Assembly: GCA_019096155.1 (NCBI GenBank) | Contig: JAHCVI010000002.1 | Span: 5,246,579 to 5,310,578 of the forward strand | DNA: 64,000 bases | Direction of reading: 5' to 3' | Origin: Staphylotrichum longicolle | Lineage: Eukaryota > Ascomycota > Sordariomycetes > Sordariales > Chaetomiaceae | Shown here: positions 36,939 through 46,397 of the stretch, in pieces | How the letters are laid out: the number at the start of each line of letters is the position of its first letter | Position numbering within the stretch: position 1 is the stretch's first letter | Program-made: the position numbers and the translations under genes | Notes under the pieces: model-generated | Database searches by the model: none | What the model saw: the letters and a program-made list of their open reading frames with translations, nothing else | Told to the model about the DNA's origin: nothing

Positions 36939-37771
36939 TGCTGCTGCCGTTGGAAATGACGGAGGGAGAGGGTGCTCGTCTTGAGATGTGCTTGGCCTGA
37001 TATGGCTCGCAACCACACGCAGGTCTGGCTTGAGCAAAGTGTGTTGAGACTCAGGGACTCGGTGAGAACGTCGTTTGGGCGGGGGGAAAGCAAATCACGA
37101 CCCCTCGGAAGACTGAATCCGATAGGGAGATGACGGTGTGGGTTGGCGAGAACGCCCAGGCAATGAACTAGCTGAAGTTGTCTAGTTCTTTTTACTCTTG
37201 GGGTAGAGTCTAAGGTCGCTAGAAAGGTACTGTCAGGGAGCTACAGATGTATGATACCTACTTGGGGCATGGTATTCGGTGCATCACACCTTGCTGGTGC
37301 AAGGCTGTAAGACACTGACTGAAACACTTCCCCAGATTATGCACATGCGCATGGGCCTGGCTTTCTGCCACTGTGTCACTGTTGCTCGAGACAACCAGGT
37401 GCAGTTCGGTTCATCAGCCAATTGCAATAAGCCGGTCTCCTTGTTTTTGATGACTGCAAGCCACTCAGGCAATGGATGTGTCGAGGCTTACTAAAAAAGG
37501 GGCCGAAGCCAAGTCCAGCTTACTCAGACTTGCTGGGGAACGATGGGTTACATGTAAGTTACACCCAACCCAAGATACAGATCGTATGATACCCGAGCTG
37601 TCCACCACCAAGGGCCTTATTGGCGATGTCATTTGGAGTACTTGTTGTTTGTATCGAAAATGAATAGATCAGGGCCATCATCCTTTCTCCCAAGTTGTCC
37701 AAGATATCTGCGCCTTCTAGGGATCCCGATACTCTTTTCTCTAATCTGCTTTCTTCCAAGCACCCAACGCC
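36939..37771. promoter_or_regulatory. Divergent promoter region, NR-PKS / halogenase
   Basis: 833 bp between the ATGs of the NR-PKS (36938, -) and halogenase (37772, +). No ORF of substance is present. Head-to-head placement of two consecutive pathway enzymes implies coordinated expression, probably through the cluster bZIP or Zn2Cys6 factor. No specific operator could be assigned. Confidence 0.5.
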
Positions 37772-39671
37772 ATGTCAATCCCCAAGTCCTGCGAGGTTCT
37801 GGTGGCGGGAGGTGGGCCAGCGGGCTCGTATGCTGCAGCAGCATTGGCAAGGGAGGGTGTCGATGTTGTGGTGCTTGAGGCGGATAAACATCCCCGGTAA
37901 TTACACTCCTACATCGACATAACCCCGGTTTTGAGAGGCCCGCATCTTGACAACCACAATAGGTATCATATCGGCGAGAGCATGCTGCCATCCATCAGGC
38001 CGTTGCTGCGGTTCATCGACCTCGAGGAAACCTTTGAGAAACACGGCTTTCAGCGAAAGGTAACGACATCATTCTGGACCAAATGCGGAGCGTTCAAAGC
38101 CACAGCCTAACGCTGGAAATACTGCCTAGCTCGGCGCAGCCTTCAAACTGACCGCAAAGCGCGAAGGCTGTCAGTCAGACCTCCTCCTCTCCTAAAGCCA
38201 GGCCCCTTGTGCTAACGAGAATGTAGACACCGATTTCGTGGCAGCCCATGGCCCCAACGGTTACTCCTGGAACGTGGTTCGGTCCGAGTCGGACGAGCTG
38301 CTCTTCAAGCACGCCGCGAAGAGCGGAGCCCAGGCCTTCCACGGGGTCAAAGTGGACGCGTTGGACTTTGAGCCTTACGACGGCGAGTTTCCGGAGGGCG
38401 GCAAGGTGGCCAACCCGGGACGCCCCGTCGCCGCGAAGTGGTCGGCCAAAGACGGCAGTTCCGGCACCATCGCTTTCAAGTATCTGGTGGATGCGACGGG
38501 CCGGGTGGGCATCACGTCGACCAAGTACCTCAAGAACCGCAAGTTCAATGAGGGGCTGAAGAACCTCGCCATCTGGGGGTACTACAAGGGGGCGCGCCCC
38601 TGGGCGGAGGGCACGCCGAGGGAGAACCAGCCCTACTTTGAGGGCATGCGCGGTAAGTTTCCCTCGGGCCGTTGGATGATTTCTGAACCGGGCGTTTCTC
38701 ATCTGTCGTGGTGCCAGATGGCGCCGGTTGGTGCTGGACGATCCCGCTTCACAACGGCACGATCTCCGTCGGCGCCGTTCTGCGACGGGACTTGTTCTTT
38801 GCCAAGAAGAAGAGCCTCGGAGAGGACGTCACCAACGCCATGATCATGGCCGAGTGCATGAAGCTCTGCCCGACAATCAAGGAGCTGCTCGCGTCTGCCG
38901 AGCTCGTTTCCGACATCAAGCAGGCGACCGACTACTCGTACAGCGCTTCCGCATACGCAGGCCCGAACTTCCGCATCGTTGGAGATGCCGGCTGCTTCAT
39001 CGACCCGTTCTTCTCCTCCGGACACCACCTGGCCATGACAGGCGCGCTCGCGGCGGCTGTTTCGATACGCGCCTCGATGAAGGGGGACTGCAGCGAGTAT
39101 GAGGCGTCGAGCTGGCACGCGAAAAAAGTCGACGAGGGGTATACTCTGTTCTTGCTGGTCGTCATGGCGGCCCTCAAGCAGATCAGGATGCAGGAGGAGC
39201 CCGTGCTGAGTGACATTGACGACGATGGGTTTGATCGAGCCTTTCAGTTCCTTAGGCCAGGTAGGAAGGTTTGTTGCCTCTGTCTCTCAAGCGTCAGCTA
39301 ACAAGTTGGCAGTCATTCAAGGTTCTGGCTCGGCGGAGATTGTGAAGAAATTTAGCAAAGAGGAAGTGTCGGAGGCGATAGACTTTGCCGTCCTGGCGCT
39401 TGACAAGATGGCGGGTGCTGATGAGCATGCTGATGGAGCCGACGGAACCAACGGAACCAACGGAACCAACGGAACCAACGGAACCAACGGAACCAATGGG
39501 GATGCCAAACCCCTCGAGAAGATCACTGTGGAAGATGAGAAAGTCCTGAGCGGCATTCGTATTCTGGCCAAGGCGGCGCCTAGCGCCAATATGAAGGACC
39601 TTGAAGGCACTGCCATTGATGGGTTGATCCCTCGGCTAGAGCATGGAAATCTGGGACTGAACAAGGTCTAA
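37772..39671 (+). CDS. radH: FAD-dependent phenolic halogenase (RadH/Rdc2 family)
   Basis: Intact 529-residue enzyme from six exons: 37772-37896, 37963-38059, 38130-38169, 38227-38652, 38718-39260 and 39313-39671. All five introns (52-69 nt) preserve frame. The N-terminal dinucleotide fold has VAGGGPAGSYAA (about 11-22). Lys74 in GFQRK lines up with the catalytic Lys74 I remember for RadH, and the FAD-binding GDAGCFIDPFFSSGHH segment is present. The internal segments WNVVRSESDELLF and WCWTIPLHNGT are what I recall from RadH/Rdc2, which chlorinate the resorcylate ring of monocillin-type lactones using FADH2, chloride and O2. The C-terminal tail carries six GTN tripeptides (39444-39497). It acts after or on the PKS product. 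Assignment is strong for family and good for substrate class; exact product is inferred. Confidence 0.92.
39444..39497 (+). repeat. 9-bp minisatellite (GGAACCAAC)6 in the halogenase gene
   Basis: Six near-perfect 9-bp units encode (Gly-Thr-Asn)6 in the C-terminal region; the last unit ends AAT instead of AAC. Unit number is a multiple of three bases, so length changes keep frame. Confidence 0.92.
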
Positions 39672-40600
39672 GAAGTACGCGATAGCAAACTGCTAGGGTT
39701 AACCAACACGTGTCCGCCCCGGTGCCTCCCACACAATGTGTGACAAGGGCTGGGGAGTTGGGATAGGGGTGCTAGGGGTGTTCTCATGACAAAATGCGAG
39801 AAAATCGGAAGGCATGGCGCCTCAAGGTTCGGAACGACTCTCGAGCAGCACTAGATGCACTGCCCTAGGCAATCCACACTCTATACATTGCGTACCCCGT
39901 TCGCCCAACTTGGAGCCTGCCATAGCCTCGCGCTTGTTGTAGCGCAGCTGAGTCCGTTTACCTACCTGATAACTTCCTGAGTCACGAGTGCTACCTCAAT
40001 TCCACACCAGGACCACATTACCTACACACTTCGCTGAATCCATCCAACGTGCAGGCAATCAACTTGAACGGTGACCGCGTTGAGGATCTGGATGTTGAGC
40101 ATTCCGGCCGGTTCGGACCCCCATCGCGAGGGGTGGGGTCGGCGTTGGTCTGTTGCTTGATGCGACTGCCGGCGGCGACGGCCATTTGCCAGGAGGGGCC
40201 GCGGGGCCAGGCGGCGCCGACATGTGGAGAAGATGGGTCAACGAGGGATGAGACGACGGAGAGGTTGTCAGAGTAGATTGGCATGGGAGGGTGTCTCAGT
40301 TTCTCAAGCTCAATGTTGAGAGCCTGCGGTGGAATTGGGGATTTGGAGGAGAACGAGCCGTGGCAGAGCCTGGCGTGACTACTCTCCATTCAAGACTCAG
40401 CTCATCTCAGCTCAGCCCCAGCACCGATCGTCCCGACTAGCTGGCGGGTCACCAAATAGGCTACCCTCCATTGGAACATTTTAGGCACCTGTCAAAACCC
40501 CAACAAAGCTGCTCTATTTCTTACGTGCGCGTGGGCCGGACACCTGTGGCTACTGGAACGGAAGTATGTTGCCTACCTTACCTTACCCCTGTTCACCATC
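39672..40600. other. Intergenic region, no gene seen
   Basis: About 930 bp after the halogenase. One 123-codon minus ORF (40389-40018) has no recognisable features and was not accepted. Confidence 0.4.
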
Positions 40601-41622
40601 TTGATATGCGGACTCTTGGTTGACGGCCTTGCGATATCCTCAGCGTCCGCCGCTGTATGCGACCCAGGCTTGTTCTGCAGCACCCTACGGCGCGAGGGGT
40701 ACTGGCACTGCTGTTCCTCGTCCGCGACCAAGTGTTTTGTGCCCACAGCTTGCCTGGACTACTCCGCCTCAAAAAACGGATTGTGTGACGGCACCGCTTT
40801 TAATGTGGATCGGACGTCCTGCTGGTAGGACCCTCCATCCGCAGCTAATGGCCATCTGGACGGTCTAGTAACCACCTACTGACCTCACTCGCCTCGTACA
40901 GCTCAGAGCGCACCCTGGGATCTTGCTTGACTGTTCCTTTTCGCGATAATGCAAACGTTGCGTGGGTCGGCTGTTACGACGGCGCCAGAACGGAGCTGGC
41001 TCTTTACCAAGACCCAACAACAACGTCAACCGGCTTGTCGACGTCTAGTACGACGACCGGCACCACGGCGACCCCCGTGCCGCCGACACCGGCGCTGACG
41101 CCGACGCCAGAGCCAACACCCATCGCGCCGATTGTCGGCGGTGCTGCCGGCGGCGTCGTCGCCCTGGCTCTCATCAGCGCGTTCCTCTTCTATTTCATGA
41201 GGCGCAAAAAGAAAAGCGACGGCAGCTTGGCCGGCAATAATAACAACAATAACAACCACTACTACCAAAGCCTACTAGCTGCCGTTGCGTCCGTCTCTCC
41301 GGCGCCGCCTACATCTCCGCAGGGGCAACCAATCGTCCAGTAGCACTTCCCGCCGCAATACCTGCCAGCAGGGGCAGGGGTACGTGGACCCGCGCAGCAG
41401 TAACATCGCCAGGTCACCGCACGACAGCATGTACGGGTCGGCCGGCGGCTCGACCTTCTTCACTAGCCCGCCACCGGTAGCCCGCCCCCGCCCGGGTACA
41501 ACCACCCTAGCCCTAGCATTAGTAGCCCGGGCTTTGTGCCGCCGCAGCACGGCGCGCTGCCGGCGAGTGAGCTGCCGGCCTCGAAGCAGACGGATACGGC
41601 GGTGTATGAAATGCGGTCGTGA
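40601..41622 (+). CDS. Cys-rich single-pass membrane protein (5' end unresolved, 3' frame breaks)
   Basis: Not a recognised enzyme. A hydrophobic leader (about 40589-40654, no in-frame ATG found) precedes a Cys-rich ectodomain, a Thr/Pro-rich stalk and a membrane helix (IVGGAAGGVVALALISAFLF) followed by RRKKK, giving an outside-in type I topology. The exon at 40601-40824 joins 40902 onward through a 77-nt intron. The cytoplasmic tail has an Asn run. The first in-frame stop is at 41341-41343, but the typical continuation (proline-rich, PGYNHPSPSISSPGF, ending VYEMRS at 41622) lies in other frames, so small indels between about 41335 and 41485 are likely. The layout resembles fungal WSC/Mid2-like surface proteins. 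It is probably unrelated to RAL synthesis and may mark a cluster edge. The true start codon is unknown. Confidence 0.55.
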
Positions 41623-41766
41623 GCTCGCACCGCCGGCAGGAGATTGGAGATTTTCGCGGCACGGATAGATGGCGTCTTTGGTGTAGTAGTGGTACACACC
41701 TACCGTTAGTGTAGATAGACAATATCACCAATTCTACCAGCCAGTCAGTCTGTCTTACTTCCTGTG

Positions 41767-42324
41767 CTAGGCCCCGTGCCCGTTCCCGGCGGCCCACGAC
41801 AGCGGCGTCCGGCCATCTTCGTCTCTCGCGTCAACATCGACATTGCCTTGATCTGCCCTTTGCAAAATAACTGTTAACAGCCCGAAGACCCCATGCCTCG
41901 ACATAACGTGTACCAGGCTAGTCCCTTTTGGTGGACAGTCAATGGAGTAGCGGTCTATCGTTTGTCAAACACGCACCCAGGACTCCACGAGGGCGTTTCA
42001 TAGCCAAGCACACAACGCCAGAAGATTATCTTGAGGGACGCTTCCAGCATCGCATTGTTCTGTATGCGCCACCCACGAGTCTGTAGCATAACTCAAAAAG
42101 GGAAAGTCGTTATCGTTGTAAATTGTTGAACGACCGATCTCCTCCATCGCCAGGTAGCGCAGGCAAATCCTGGAGAACCCGATTTGGGCCCGCGCCTGGT
42201 CTTGGAGTTGGCTCAATGTCTGGTGCACCTTGATTACCTTACATAATCCAGTCAAGGTAATATTGGAATCGCGCCGGAATACACCAGGATGACGATAATG
42301 GCTAGAATGTTCCCGAAGCGCCAC
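41767..42324 (-). pseudogene. Relic of a NACHT/ankyrin-repeat (NLR-type) gene
   Basis: Minus-strand ORF 42324-41998 contains ICLRYLAMEEIG and FPFLSYATDSWVAHTEQ, which I recognise from the region between the NACHT and ankyrin domains of fungal NLR-like proteins. After in-frame stops near 41998 and a frame change, the same gene continues to 41767 with LVHVMSRHGVFGLLTVILQR and an ankyrin-like DARDEDGRTPLSWAAGNGHG. No NTPase domain (P-loop) is found upstream, and stops interrupt the remainder, so this is a truncated and degraded copy. It lies between the halogenase side of the cluster and the ZZ-finger gene. Confidence 0.6.
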
Positions 42325-43570
42325 ACCTATTAAATATCATGTTTAGGGCCTGATCTTTTCCGGCAGCCAAGCTGTGAGGCGTCGGATGTAGCATCGGCGT
42401 GGTGGGCGGTGTGCTGAGGCTGAGATGAGCCCACGGGCTGCCTGCAATGACATAGCATTGCTGCTTTGCAAGTGAGGTTAGTCGTCAATTACGGTATCTT
42501 GCCCGACACCTCTGAGTCCAAACCTGCTACTACGAATCGAGGAGCGCGGCCTTTTCAGTTGCAATACGAAGACGAAGCAAGCTGAAAGGTCCAGGTCGGG
42601 GTCAGGCCGCAACAGCAGGATCCAGCCAGTAGCACACGTTCGTTAGGGACTGTGATGCTGCGGGCGCTTGCATGCAGCACCCGCTCGCTGGCGACATGAT
42701 TGGGGGTGGTCAATGCTAAGCAACGGTGATGTTGGGAACTTACAGGGATGAAGAGCCAGGCCAATTGAGGACTCAATAGGGCGTCGATGAAAAATGGCCA
42801 GGCCGTCGAGCGCCAGCAAGTGCTGAATAGGCAAAGCAAGGTACGTAGGTACCCAGTGTTGGTTATCTCTCACTTTTAGAGTGATTCCGTTGAATATGCA
42901 GTCTCTGTTCTTCGGATTGCTCTTAACGCCACAATGGCCGAAAACTCGCAGCTGCGGCTGAGGACCTCCTCTACATACCGTGTTCCAGGGTGACCGGTGA
43001 GGCGCGCCCGACAAGGCTCCAAGAAAAACCTCGCCATCTCCCCGGGCCATCCCGCTCACTGTGCAACATCTTCCCCAAAATCCGACTCTGTGCGGCCACA
43101 CCAACGCCGACGTTTGTGTATAGGTTCGCCCTCAAATCCGGCTACGATGCGCTTCTTCAGGAAGAGCGACAAGTACAAAGCTCCTCCAGCGCCGACCTTG
43201 GCGCCGGGGCAATTTTTCTCCAGTTCCAGCACTGCAACACTTCTATTCGTCGGCGCCGCGCAGGTGGTACTCGGCGACTGGATGTTGTAGGCGGGAGCAA
43301 CCGTTCATGGTTCAGCCGCACTCAATAACTCCATCATGGCTTGCCAGCTAAGCCCAGATGGGACAGCTGGTCTGCTGATTGATCCCAAAGTCCCAGAGAA
43401 AAGGTTGGTGTAATAGCGCCCGACCCGCTTGGGACTGATACCCACTCCCTAACCGCCTCCTCCGAATCGGCTCACTCGGGTTGCTTGCTGGAGAGAGTTT
43501 GGCACTCGATTCCCAGTGACCACCAACCAGACATTACCTGCAGCACCTGTATGCGACTCCTCTTTCCGCC
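42325..43570. other. Intergenic region, no supported gene
   Basis: About 1.25 kb with a 153-codon minus ORF (43104-42643) lacking any recognisable features. It presumably includes the ZZ-finger gene promoter. Confidence 0.4.
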
Positions 43571-44854
43571 ATGTCGACGTTTTTTTGCAACAGCTGCGAG
43601 GAGAACATCCCATTTGGCCGCGCCCGGCTCCGATGTCTCACCTGCCCCGACTACGATTCCTGTGCGGACTGCTATGTAACCGGCTCTGTGGCGGGCATTC
43701 ACTCAGCAGGCCATGGATATGAGATTTACAGGCGGGGTGTCAGGCTGCACCAGAGTGGGATGCCAACTGCACCGACCGTGATGGACATGTTGGATCGCAC
43801 AAGGCCCCCGTCACCGCCAAGGACAAGCACGCCGTGGCAGGCTTCCGCAACAGTTTCTGGAGAGCGAACCACTGGGACCGGTTCAAGTACTGAGGTCTCA
43901 GCCGAGGCGTACTGGGGCGTGCTCATCACGCCGGCGAAGACTGCATCTCCAATCTTTTCTCGGCTCATCACGGCCATCTTCGAGTACTTTGCCGCCGGAT
44001 CCGCCGATGTCCTCCAGCCCAGCGAGCTCTGCGCCTTCATGGCTACCGCAGGCCACTCAAAGGATTTCCTACCTCTGCAGATGCCAAACAACGAGTCCGC
44101 GCCCCCGGCCGATCTGCACCGGCTCGACGCTTGGCTGGCCGACTGGTATCAGTCGTTCCCCCTAGACCACCGCATGACGACCCGCGAGTTCCCCCCTCCG
44201 CCTCCCGTGCAGCCGCACCAAGGGCGCATCCGCTTGCGCGACCAGCTTTTGCACGCCGTGCTGCACCCCACTGCTCCCGTGGTCCCGAACGGACTGCCGC
44301 TACTGTCACGGCGAGGACTGGAGCAGTACCTGATGTTCCTGGCGGCGGAGGACCCCTCTGACCTGTCCACGCGCCTCAACAACATCCTGCTGACACTGCC
44401 TCCGCTGACAGACGGCAAGACCGGACGCCGCTTTGATGCGAGTCTGATCCCACGTACGTGCCTCCCATCGGCACCGTATCCAGAAGTGGTGCGCGCGCGG
44501 ATGTTGGAGAAGCAGCAGGCAATGGAGAAGGAGCGTCGGAAAAAGGAACAGGAGGAAATGGCCCGCCGGAAACAGGCGGAGGACATGGTGAGGCAGCAGC
44601 AGGCACAGCAGATGGCGTTTCAGCAGCAGATGGTTTTCCAGCAGCAAGTGGCACAGCAACAGCAGATGGCATACCAGCAGCAGGTGATGGCACGGCGAAT
44701 GGCCCCTCTGTGGCAGCAGACACCAGAGATGGAGCTCCAGCGAATGAGGAAAGATCATATCATCAACAAGAATTCCGAAGAAGTGCGGTTTAACTGCGCG
44801 GGCGGGTGGAAAGTTGACTCTTCCGGCAACAGGGTCTATCATCCGGGTTACTGA
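43571..44854 (+). CDS. ZZ-type zinc-finger protein with C-terminal Gln-rich coiled coil
   Basis: A single uninterrupted exon encodes 427 residues. The N-terminal ZZ finger (about 5-55) has paired Cys in CNSCEENIPFGRARLRCLTC, then CADC and a terminal HSAGHGYEIY. ZZ fingers bind two zinc ions and mediate protein contacts. The middle (about 110-320) is an alpha-rich domain (YWGVLITPAKTASPIFSRLI) of the kind annotated as a fungal domain of unknown function. Residues about 310-390 form a charged, Gln-rich coiled coil (KKEQEEMARRKQAEDMVRQ, then many Gln). The C-terminus WKVDSSGNRVYHPGY is conserved-looking. No role in secondary metabolism is indicated; it is probably a housekeeping or signalling scaffold gene within or beside the cluster. 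The family is clear, the function unknown. Confidence 0.8.
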   Translation: MSTFFCNSCEENIPFGRARLRCLTCPDYDSCADCYVTGSVAGIHSAGHGYEIYRRGVRLHQSGMPTAPTVMDMLDRTRPPSPPRTSTPWQASATVSGERTTGTGSSTEVSAEAYWGVLITPAKTASPIFSRLITAIFEYFAAGSADVLQPSELCAFMATAGHSKDFLPLQMPNNESAPPADLHRLDAWLADWYQSFPLDHRMTTREFPPPPPVQPHQGRIRLRDQLLHAVLHPTAPVVPNGLPLLSRRGLEQYLMFLAAEDPSDLSTRLNNILLTLPPLTDGKTGRRFDASLIPRTCLPSAPYPEVVRARMLEKQQAMEKERRKKEQEEMARRKQAEDMVRQQQAQQMAFQQQMVFQQQVAQQQQMAYQQQVMARRMAPLWQQTPEMELQRMRKDHIINKNSEEVRFNCAGGWKVDSSGNRVYHPGY

Positions 44855-45040
44855 TAACAAGAAGGACACACAATAGAGGGTTTTACACCGGCTCTGGTGG
44901 GTATAGAAGCGGGTGCATATGTGTTGTTGCTTTCGCACTCAAGGGGGACCCTTGTAGCTGTAGCTATATCTCCCCCTTTCCTGCTAGGTTTTAGTATCGA
45001 CGGCTATTGCAAGTTAGGGGTCTAGTTATCGCCCTGTATT

Positions 45041-46150
45041 CTAGGAGTCCCTGCGGCCCTTGACTCCTACAAACCAATACAAGTTGCCAAATGGAGGAAG
45101 AACCTTCGTTTCACCGTAATGGAACGTCCACTCGCTCGTGTCCAGGCCCAACTTCTCCTCAGCTGTGATGAGGTCCCTGATCTCATTGGCTGAACGCGTG
45201 CGGATGCACGATACGTAGCCGTCCCAGGCAAAGAATAAGGGCACAACGGGGATGACATAGGTAAGCAGGAGGTGCATTGGTGACCACCAGAACCACAGCA
45301 AAGTCGTGACCAGTGGCGAGAGGATCACAATCGATGTGTTGAGCAGCGCTGGGATGTTTCGCTGTGTCATCTCAAAGATGCTAGGGGGAGTCAACCAAGG
45401 GCAAATACAGCACAATCATCTTGGTAGATGGGCGACTTACACGAATGCATCGGAGCCTTGGATAGAAGCTCTCAAGATCTTGGCGGCTTGGTCGTTGTCA
45501 AAGTGGTGGAAGCAGAGGTTAAACAGGCGGCACTCCAGAGTCTTGTCATCGACATAGCGCGTTACCGTCGTAGCGTCGACGGGCTTGCTGATAAACGAGA
45601 TGTTCTCGGACGCGGATGTGATCTTCTTCCACGCTGCCCAGTCCGGATACAGGTCTGCCAGGACGAACCGCACTGGTTTCTGACCTAGTGCATGGAGGCG
45701 TGTGTTCAGATTGCGTTCAAGCATAGGCGTCGGCCCGCCCGCACCAGCGCACGCATCCACGAATGTGAAGGCGCTAGGCGCTTCAGGCAGCTTAGACACG
45801 AGGATGTCGCAAGCCTGAGCTGCTGTTGAACTTGTTCGGCCCGGCCCAACCGTGTTCCACATCTGGTGCAGAGCCCGGTGCGAGTATTCTCGAAGCCATG
45901 ACGGACACCATGACATATCCTCGATTTCGAACAGCTGGAATCGCGGAAAAAGCGCCATTGTAACGACAAAGAAAGCAGAAAGTACCGCGAAGAGGGTCAA
46001 AAGGAGTACGCCGCTTGGGTTTTGGGCGATGCGTGTAACGGAGTGCGTTGAGGAAGTGATCTTATTTCCCGATAGGCAACCCAACCCAGCCTCCAACCAC
46101 AAGAGCAAATAAAAACTACTGGCAGCAACCCTTTTCACAGTTCGGGCCAT
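45041..46150 (-). CDS. Membrane-anchored methyltransferase-like protein
   Basis: The protein has 349 residues, with exons 46150-45441 and 45380-45041 and a 60-nt intron; the splice gives AFVIFEMTQRN. The start is placed at ATG 46150 because the longer ORF would run into the divergent P450. Two hydrophobic segments at the N-terminus (about 8-25 and 45-65) precede a Rossmann-like SAM-binding motif I, FTFVDACAGAGGPTPMLE, and a second strand FVLADLYPDW. Near the C-terminus a pair of membrane segments (TSIVILSPLVTTLLWFWWSP, then YVIPVVPLFFAWDGYVS) is inserted before the last strands. This suggests a class I methyltransferase fold held at a membrane. Similar proteins exist in ascomycetes without known function, as far as I recall. 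It is head-to-head with a P450 (247 bp), so co-regulation is likely. Substrate unknown; catalytic activity unproven. Confidence 0.65.
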
Positions 46151-46397
46151 AACTGCCGGCGTTCTAGCTCCGAACGGCGTGTTTTGATGCCGGTTGCTGT
46201 CTCGGATCTTGCGGCGAACCTTGGCCTTTGGCTGTGGCGTCCGGACGCCGAGCGCCGGCCGCAGACCGCAGCCCAACACACTCGCGCCGTCTCTTGTGGA
46301 TATGGTTCGTTCCCAACAGTTGCCAGCAGGCATAAACGTTTTGTGAAAGCGCCCTACGTTCCTCCATCTCAAAGGCTCATCCAGAGGCGCTGCAACT
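46151..46397. promoter_or_regulatory. Divergent promoter, methyltransferase-like / P450
   Basis: A compact 247-bp bidirectional region separates the start codons of the leftward methyltransferase-like gene and the rightward P450. Such short spacing implies shared control. Confidence 0.5.

Noticed and set aside
36939..37037. Upstream in-frame extension of the NR-PKS
   Set aside because: Begins with TTG, not ATG; the SAT domain starts properly at ATG 36938.
40018..40389. 123-codon minus ORF after the halogenase
   Set aside because: No recognisable family, no splice-consistent extension, and composition does not resemble neighbouring genes.
42643..43104. 153-codon minus ORF
   Set aside because: No motif or domain; probably chance ORF between the NLR relic and the ZZ-finger gene.
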